In this document: piece after piece, positions 5,932 to 10,086 of the stretch
Layout: each line of letters begins with the position of its first letter
Numbering within the stretch: the stretch's first letter is position 1
Origin: Lichenicola sp964242425
GTDB lineage: Bacteria > Pseudomonadota > Alphaproteobacteria > Acetobacterales > Acetobacteraceae
Direction of reading: 5' to 3'
Length of the DNA stretch: 10,086 nt
Assembly: GCA_964242425.1 (NCBI GenBank)
Contig: CAXTCK010000129.1
Span: 1 to 10,086, forward strand
The notes under the pieces: model-generated
What the model was told of the DNA's origin: nothing
The model's input: only the letters and a program-made list of their open reading frames with translations
Database searches by the model: none
Program-made: the position numbers and the translations under genes

Positions 5932-6857
5932 GCGGCACCCGCATTGGCACCCGGACTGCCCGAGGGCGGCGTCCAGTCGCGCAGGAACGCCCGGAGCGCG
6001 TCGTCCACCGGGCCGATCGACACCCGGAGCGACACCAGAAGATTGCCCGCCTCGCCGCCCGCCCGTGCCGGCACGCCGCGGCCGCGCAGCCGCAGCACCT
6101 GTCCGGTGTCGGAGCCCGGCGGCACCGTCATCGACACCGCCCCGGCCGGCGTCGGCACCTGCAGGGTCGCCCCCAGCACCGCCTGCTTCAGCGTCACGGG
6201 CAGCTCGCAGCGTATGTCGTCGCCGTCCCGCACGAAGCGGGCATCCGCCGCCACCTCGATGCGGATCAGCGCGTCGCCGGCGGGCCCGCCTTCGCGGCCG
6301 GGGTCGCCCTTGCCGCGCAGGCGGAGCACCTGTCCGTCCCCGATGCCGGCCGGTACCTTCACGTCCAGCACGGCGCCGCCGGGCAAGGTGATGCGCCGGG
6401 TGGCGCCGTTGACCGCGTCCACGAAGGCGATGCCGAGCGAGTAGCTCCGGTCCCCGCCGCGACGCGGGCCGCGCGGCTCGCCGCCGCGGTTGAACAGGTC
6501 GCCGAAGATGTCGCCGAGATCCTCCTCGTCCGGTCCGGCACCGCCCGCGCCGAACCCGCTTCCGGCGCGATACCGCCGGCCCTGCGTTCCTTGCGCGTAG
6601 TCGCGGTAGGCGCTTCGCGGCGGCGACCGCTCCTGCCCGCCCGCGTCGATCTCGCCGCGGTCGTAGCGCGCACGCTGCTCCGGGTCCGACAACAAGCCGT
6701 TGGCCTGACCCAGGCGCTTGAACCGTTCCTCCGCGGCCGCGTCGCCGGGATGAAGGTCGGGATGGCTTTCCCTGGCCAGGCGCCGGTACGCCTTGCGTAT
6801 CGCGTCCTTGTCGGCATCGCGCGGCAGCCCGAGAATTGCATAGGGATCGTCCGCCAT
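5928..6857 (-). CDS. cbpA: CbpA-like J-domain co-chaperone (type II DnaJ homologue)
   Basis: This 309-residue DnaJ-family co-chaperone stimulates the DnaK ATPase and presents clients to it. The J domain spans residues about 1-70, starting DPYAILGLPRDADKDAIRKA, with the essential HPD at 32-34. A Gly/Phe-rich linker (about 97-125, with GSGFGAGG and LGDIFGDLFNRGG) leads to two beta-sandwich client-binding domains (about 137-285), each carrying the motif GQVLRLRG (175-182 and 252-259). There is no CxxCxGxG zinc-finger region, so it is CbpA rather than DnaJ. E. coli CbpA is 306 residues. The start is the second of two tandem ATGs (6857), placed by GAGGAG just upstream; using 6860 would add one Met. 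It heads the minus-strand run and is divergent from putA. In E. coli CbpA also binds curved DNA; that activity cannot be seen here. Confidence 0.93.
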   Translation of the reverse strand: MADDPYAILGLPRDADKDAIRKAYRRLARESHPDLHPGDAAAEERFKRLGQANGLLSDPEQRARYDRGEIDAGGQERSPPRSAYRDYAQGTQGRRYRAGSGFGAGGAGPDEEDLGDIFGDLFNRGGEPRGPRRGGDRSYSLGIAFVDAVNGATRRITLPGGAVLDVKVPAGIGDGQVLRLRGKGDPGREGGPAGDALIRIEVAADARFVRDGDDIRCELPVTLKQAVLGATLQVPTPAGAVSMTVPPGSDTGQVLRLRGRGVPARAGGEAGNLLVSLRVSIGPVDDALRAFLRDWTPPSGSPGANAGAA

Positions 6858-6860
6858 CAT

Positions 6861-6866
6861 CTCCTC
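6861..6866 (-). promoter_or_regulatory. Ribosome binding site of cbpA
   Basis: On the minus strand this reads GAGGAG, directly before ATGATG. The GAGG core is 5 nt from the second ATG (6857) but only 2 nt from the first (6860), so the second ATG is the better start. Confidence 0.65.
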
Positions 6867-6880
6867 AAGGCCATCATCCG

Positions 6881-6907
6881 TCCGGGATCGTGCGCTGCGA
6901 TCCCGGA
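6881..6907. promoter_or_regulatory. Perfect 10-bp inverted repeat in the cbpA-putA divergent spacer
   Basis: TCCGGGATCG (6881-6890) and CGATCCCGGA (6898-6907) match perfectly across a 7-nt gap. The repeat lies 23 nt upstream of the cbpA start and 89 nt upstream of the putA start. It could be an operator for a dimeric regulator of one or both genes, or a stable hairpin in the cbpA 5' leader. It is not the heat-shock CIRCE element (TTAGCACTC-N9-GAGTGCTAA). Confidence 0.55.
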
Positions 6908-6935
6908 ACATGGCCGGTGCCGGGGCGCGGATCAA
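6907..6935 (-). promoter_or_regulatory. Possible sigma-70 type promoter of cbpA
   Basis: On the minus strand TTGATC (6930-6935) and CATGTT (6907-6912) are separated by 17 nt. The -35 matches TTGACA at four positions; the -10 is poor (three of six). Transcription would begin near 6900, inside the inverted repeat at 6881-6907, which would let a bound protein block it. This is a weak call; I found no convincing heat-shock promoter. Confidence 0.22.
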
Positions 6936-6996
6936 CACGGGCCTGCCGCGCCGCGAACGGCTATGCTCGGTTGCGCGGGCGGGGGTTGGACGGGAA

Positions 6997-9900
6997 ATGG
7001 ACACGATGCACGACGACCGGACGCTCCGGAGCCCGACTCCCGCTTTCGCGCCGCCCTGGCATGCCCGCTCCGACAGCCGCCTGCGCATCACCGCCGACAC
7101 CAGGCGTTCCGAGCCGGACTGCGTCGCGGCCCTGCTGCGCATCGCCCCGGTCACGCCCGACCACGCCACCGTTCTTGCCACCCGGCTGGTGGAGTCGCTG
7201 CGCGCGCGCGGCCGGCCGGGGCCGGTGGAAGGACTGATGCGCGAGTATGCCCTGTCCAGCGAGGAAGGCGTGGCGCTGATGTGCCTGGCCGAAGCCCTGC
7301 TCCGCGTGCCGGACCCCGCGACGCGCGACCGGCTGATCCGGGACAAGATCGGCGGCGGCGACTGGGGCGCGCATCTCGGGCAGAGCCCGTCGCTGTTCGT
7401 GAACGCCGCCACCTGGGGCCTGCTGATCACGGGACGGCTGCACGGAAGCAACCGCGTGGGCGTGCCGCAGGCCGGCCTGCAAGGCGCGCTGCTGCGCGTG
7501 CTGCGGCGCGGCGGCGAGCCGCTGGTGCGCACGGCGATGGACCGGGCGATGCGCGTGCTGGGCGAGCAGTTCGTGGTTGGCGAGACCATCGAGGACGCCC
7601 TGCGCGCGGCGGCGAAGCGCGAGCGGCTGGGCTTCCGCTACTCGTTCGACATGCTGGGCGAGGCGGCGCTCACCGAGGCGGACGCGCAGGGCTATCTCCT
7701 CGGCTACGAGCGCGCCATACGCGCCATCGGCGCGCACAACCGTGGCCGCGCGCCGGTCGACGGCGCCGGCATCTCCGTCAAGCTGTCGGCGCTGCACCCG
7801 CGCTACTGCCGCGCGCAGCAGGACCGGGTCCGCCACGAGCTGCTGCCGCGCCTCGCCGGCCTGGCCACGCTGGCGCGACAGCACGACGTCGGGCTGAACA
7901 TCGACGCCGAGGAAGCCGAGCGGCTGGAGATCTCGCTCGACCTGCTGCAAGGCCTGTGCGAGCAGCCGGACCTCCGGGGCTGGAACGGCATCGGCTTCGT
8001 GATCCAGGCCTATGGGCGGCGCACGCCGGCGGTGATCGCGCACCTGGTGGCGCTGGCGCGCGAAACCGGGCACCGGCTGATGGTGCGCCTGGTGAAGGGC
8101 GCCTACTGGGACAGCGAGATCAAGAAGGCGCAGGAAGCAGGGATGCCGGACTATCCGGTGTTCACGCGCAAGCTGCACACCGACCTGTCGTATCTCGCCT
8201 GCGCCCGGCTGCTGCTGGACGCGCCGGACGCGGTGTTCCCGCAGTTCGCCACGCACAACGCGCAGACCGTGGCCGCCATCATGGCCATGGCCGGTCCGGA
8301 GTTCGTGCCCGGGCAGTACGAGTTCCAGTGCCTGCACGGCATGGGCGAGGCGTTGTACGAGCAGGTGGTCGGCCCGGCGAAGCTCGACCGGCCGTGCCGC
8401 ATCTATGCCCCGGTCGGCACGCACGAGACGCTGCTGGCCTACCTGGTGCGACGGCTGCTGGAGAACGGCGCCAACAGCTCCTTCGTCAACCGCATCGCCG
8501 ATCCGGACGAGCCGGTGTCGCTGCTGGTGGCGGACCCGGTGCGGATCGCCGCCGCGGCCGTGCCCCAGGGTGCCCCGCACGCGTCGATCCCGTCGCCGTC
8601 GCAGCTGTTCGGCGCCGGCCGGCGCAACGCGTCCGGGCTCGACCTGTCCGCGGAGGACGTGCTGGCGGAGCTGGAACAGCGCATCGGCGCGCCGGCCGGG
8701 CTTCTGCTGGCGGAGCCGCTGCTGGCGTTCGAGGCCGCCGAAGGCCCGTGGCGCGACTGCACCGACCCGGCCGACCGCCGCGTGCTGGTCGGACGCTGTC
8801 GCGACGCGCAGGCTAGCGACGTTTCCGGCGCGGTCGCGTCGGCGGTCGGCGCCACCGCGCGCTGGAACGCGGTATCGCCCGCGGATCGCGCCGATCGTCT
8901 CGGCGCGGCGGCGGACCGGCTGGACGAGCTGCTGCCCGAGCTGCTCGCCCCGATCATCCGCGAAGCCGGCAAGTCCGCCGCCAACGCGGTCGGCGAGGTG
9001 CGCGAGGCGGTGGACTTCCTGCGCTACTACGCGGCCGAGCTTCGCGAGCCCGGGTTCGCGGGCGCCGCGCCGCTGGGACCGGTGGTGTGCATCAGCCCGT
9101 GGAACTTCCCGCTGGCGATCTTTGTCGGCCAGGTCGCCGCCGCACTCGCGGCCGGCAACGCGGTGCTGGCCAAGCCTGCGGAGGAAACCCCCCTGATCGC
9201 CGCCCTGGCGGTGCGCGTGCTGCACGAGGCCGGCATCCCGCGCGACGTGCTGCAGTTCCTTCCCGGCGACGGCGCGGTGGGTGCGGCGCTGGTGTCCGAC
9301 GCGCGCATCGGCGGCGTGATGTTCACCGGCTCCACCGCGGTGGCGCAGTCGATCGCGCGCGCCCTGGCGCCGCACGCCGACGCCGTGCGCGGGGCGATCC
9401 CGCTGGTCGCCGAGACCGGCGGCCAGAACGCGCTGGTGGTGGACAGCGCCGCCCTGCCCGAGCAGGTGGTGGTGGACGCGCTGGCGTCGGCGTTCGACTC
9501 CGCGGGCCAGCGGTGCTCGGCGCTGCGCCTGCTGTGCGTGCAGGAGGAGGCGGCCGACCGCACCCTGCGCATGCTGAAGGGCGCGCTGCTGGAACTGCGC
9601 GTCGGCGACCCGCGCGAGCTGCGCACCGATGTCGGCCCGGTGATCGGCGACGAGGCGAAGAACGGCATCGAGGCGCACGTGGCGCGCATGGCGGCATCCG
9701 GCTGCCGCGTCACGCGCGCGCCGCTGCCGCCCGGGTGCGAACACGGCTCGTTCGTCGCCCCCACGCTGATCGAGATCGACACGGTGGACCAGCTCGGCGC
9801 GGAAGTGTTCGGTCCCGTGCTGCACGTGCTGCGTTATCGCGAAGCCGGGGCCGGGGGCGCCGGGAGCGGCATGGAAGCGGTGATCGACGCGATCAACGCC

Positions 9901-10086
9901 ACCGGCTACGGCCTCACCTTCGGCGTGCACACCCGCATCGACGAGACCGTGCGCGTCGCCGCCGAGCGCAGCACGGCCGGCAACGTTTACGTCAACCGCA
10001 ACCTGATCGGCGCCGTGGTGGGCAGCCAGCCTTTCGGCGGCACGGGCCTGTCCGGCACCGGACCCAAGGCCGGCGGCCCGCTGATC
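6997..10086 (+). CDS. putA: Bifunctional proline dehydrogenase / L-glutamate gamma-semialdehyde dehydrogenase (PutA), 3' end missing
   Basis: PutA oxidises proline to glutamate in two steps, using FAD then NAD+. The frame is open for 1030 codons from 6997 to the window end with no frameshift. The proline dehydrogenase barrel (about 170-500) contains FRYSFDMLGEAALTEAD (213-229), GISVKLSALHPRY (258-270), NIDAEEAERLEISLDL (301-316), FATHNAQTVA (417-426) and RRLLENGANSSFVNR (485-499), with Arg485/Arg486 matching the proline-carboxylate arginines of E. coli PutA. The aldehyde dehydrogenase part (about 560 onward) has ISPWNFPLAIF, FTGST (776-780), Glu806 in ETGGQN, catalytic Cys840 in GQRCSA, EVFGPV and PFGGTGLSGTGPKAGGP. 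There is no N-terminal ribbon-helix-helix domain, so it cannot be the self-repressing E. coli type. Start ATG 6997 (weak GGA upstream); ATG 7006 is possible. Whether it ends soon (short type) or carries a further C-terminal domain lies outside the window. Confidence 0.96.
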   Translation, partial: MDTMHDDRTLRSPTPAFAPPWHARSDSRLRITADTRRSEPDCVAALLRIAPVTPDHATVLATRLVESLRARGRPGPVEGLMREYALSSEEGVALMCLAEALLRVPDPATRDRLIRDKIGGGDWGAHLGQSPSLFVNAATWGLLITGRLHGSNRVGVPQAGLQGALLRVLRRGGEPLVRTAMDRAMRVLGEQFVVGETIEDALRAAAKRERLGFRYSFDMLGEAALTEADAQGYLLGYERAIRAIGAHNRGRAPVDGAGISVKLSALHPRYCRAQQDRVRHELLPRLAGLATLARQHDVGLNIDAEEAERLEISLDLLQGLCEQPDLRGWNGIGFVIQAYGRRTPAVIAHLVALARETGHRLMVRLVKGAYWDSEIKKAQEAGMPDYPVFTRKLHTDLSYLACARLLLDAPDAVFPQFATHNAQTVAAIMAMAGPEFVPGQYEFQCLHGMGEALYEQVVGPAKLDRPCRIYAPVGTHETLLAYLVRRLLENGANSSFVNRIADPDEPVSLLVADPVRIAAAAVPQGAPHASIPSPSQLFGAGRRNASGLDLSAEDVLAELEQRIGAPAGLLLAEPLLAFEAAEGPWRDCTDPADRRVLVGRCRDAQASDVSGAVASAVGATARWNAVSPADRADRLGAAADRLDELLPELLAPIIREAGKSAANAVGEVREAVDFLRYYAAELREPGFAGAAPLGPVVCISPWNFPLAIFVGQVAAALAAGNAVLAKPAEETPLIAALAVRVLHEAGIPRDVLQFLPGDGAVGAALVSDARIGGVMFTGSTAVAQSIARALAPHADAVRGAIPLVAETGGQNALVVDSAALPEQVVVDALASAFDSAGQRCSALRLLCVQEEAADRTLRMLKGALLELRVGDPRELRTDVGPVIGDEAKNGIEAHVARMAASGCRVTRAPLPPGCEHGSFVAPTLIEIDTVDQLGAEVFGPVLHVLRYREAGAGGAGSGMEAVIDAINATGYGLTFGVHTRIDETVRVAAERSTAGNVYVNRNLIGAVVGSQPFGGTGLSGTGPKAGGPLI

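Noticed and set aside
5591..5950. N-terminal extension of the receiver protein up to 5950
   Set aside because: This part is the out-of-frame shadow of cbpM. The ATGA overlap gives a natural start at 5590.
6881..6907. CIRCE heat-shock element for cbpA
   Set aside because: The repeat sequence and 7-nt gap do not match TTAGCACTC-N9-GAGTGCTAA.
6961..9930. A 989-codon open frame on the minus strand opposite putA
   Set aside because: It lies antisense to the clearly real putA. Its translation is rich in Arg, Gln, His and Ala without any domain pattern, as expected when stop codons are rare in GC-rich DNA.
1..10086. CRISPR arrays, insertion sequences, phage genes or toxin-antitoxin pairs
   Set aside because: I looked for regularly spaced repeats, terminal inverted repeats with transposase frames and small paired genes, and saw none.

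Overview
The window is GC-rich (roughly 70% by eye). Its gene content and operon style look alphaproteobacterial: a tRNA-Arg(TCT) of alphaproteobacterial type, a small DUF1127 protein, a CheY next to a short CheZ-type phosphatase, and a PutA without the N-terminal ribbon-helix-helix domain of the E. coli enzyme. A member of the Rhodospirillales/Acetobacteraceae is my best guess. That placement is an inference from style, not from a marker gene.

Layout. Position 1 cuts a tRNA-Arg(TCT) exactly at the start of its anticodon loop, so only the 3' half is present (1-45). A divergent pair follows: an AraC-family regulator on the minus strand (128-1105) and a NepI-like major facilitator drug/nucleoside-type exporter on the plus strand (1174-2403), probably regulator and target. 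The exporter is followed by a strong hairpin (2438-2465), and then by a convergent spacer with no gene. A 147-residue protein of unknown function with an SH3/KOW-like N-terminus lies on the minus strand (2819-3262). A further gene-free stretch leads to a long 5'-leader hairpin and a small DUF1127 gene with a very good ribosome binding site (3746-3967).

The middle is a same-strand run on the minus strand, transcribed from 6857 down to 4021: cbpA (J-domain co-chaperone), cbpM (its modulator), a single-domain response regulator, cheY and cheZ. cbpA/cbpM and cbpM/regulator overlap by 4 nt (ATGA), cheY/cheZ overlap by 8 nt, and only the regulator/cheY junction has a gap (45 nt). This run could be one transcript joining a chaperone module to a phospho-receiver and phosphatase module.

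Divergently from cbpA, putA (6997 to beyond the window end) encodes the bifunctional proline dehydrogenase / glutamate-semialdehyde (P5C) dehydrogenase, with all key residues seen. The 139-nt spacer between cbpA and putA holds a perfect 10-bp inverted repeat.

I did not find a clear new defence or mobile system. There are no transposases, phage genes, CRISPR repeats or toxin-antitoxin pairs. The points most worth a second look are the cbpAM-receiver-cheYZ gene order, the DUF1127 leader hairpin, the cbpA-putA palindrome and the unknown KOW-like protein.
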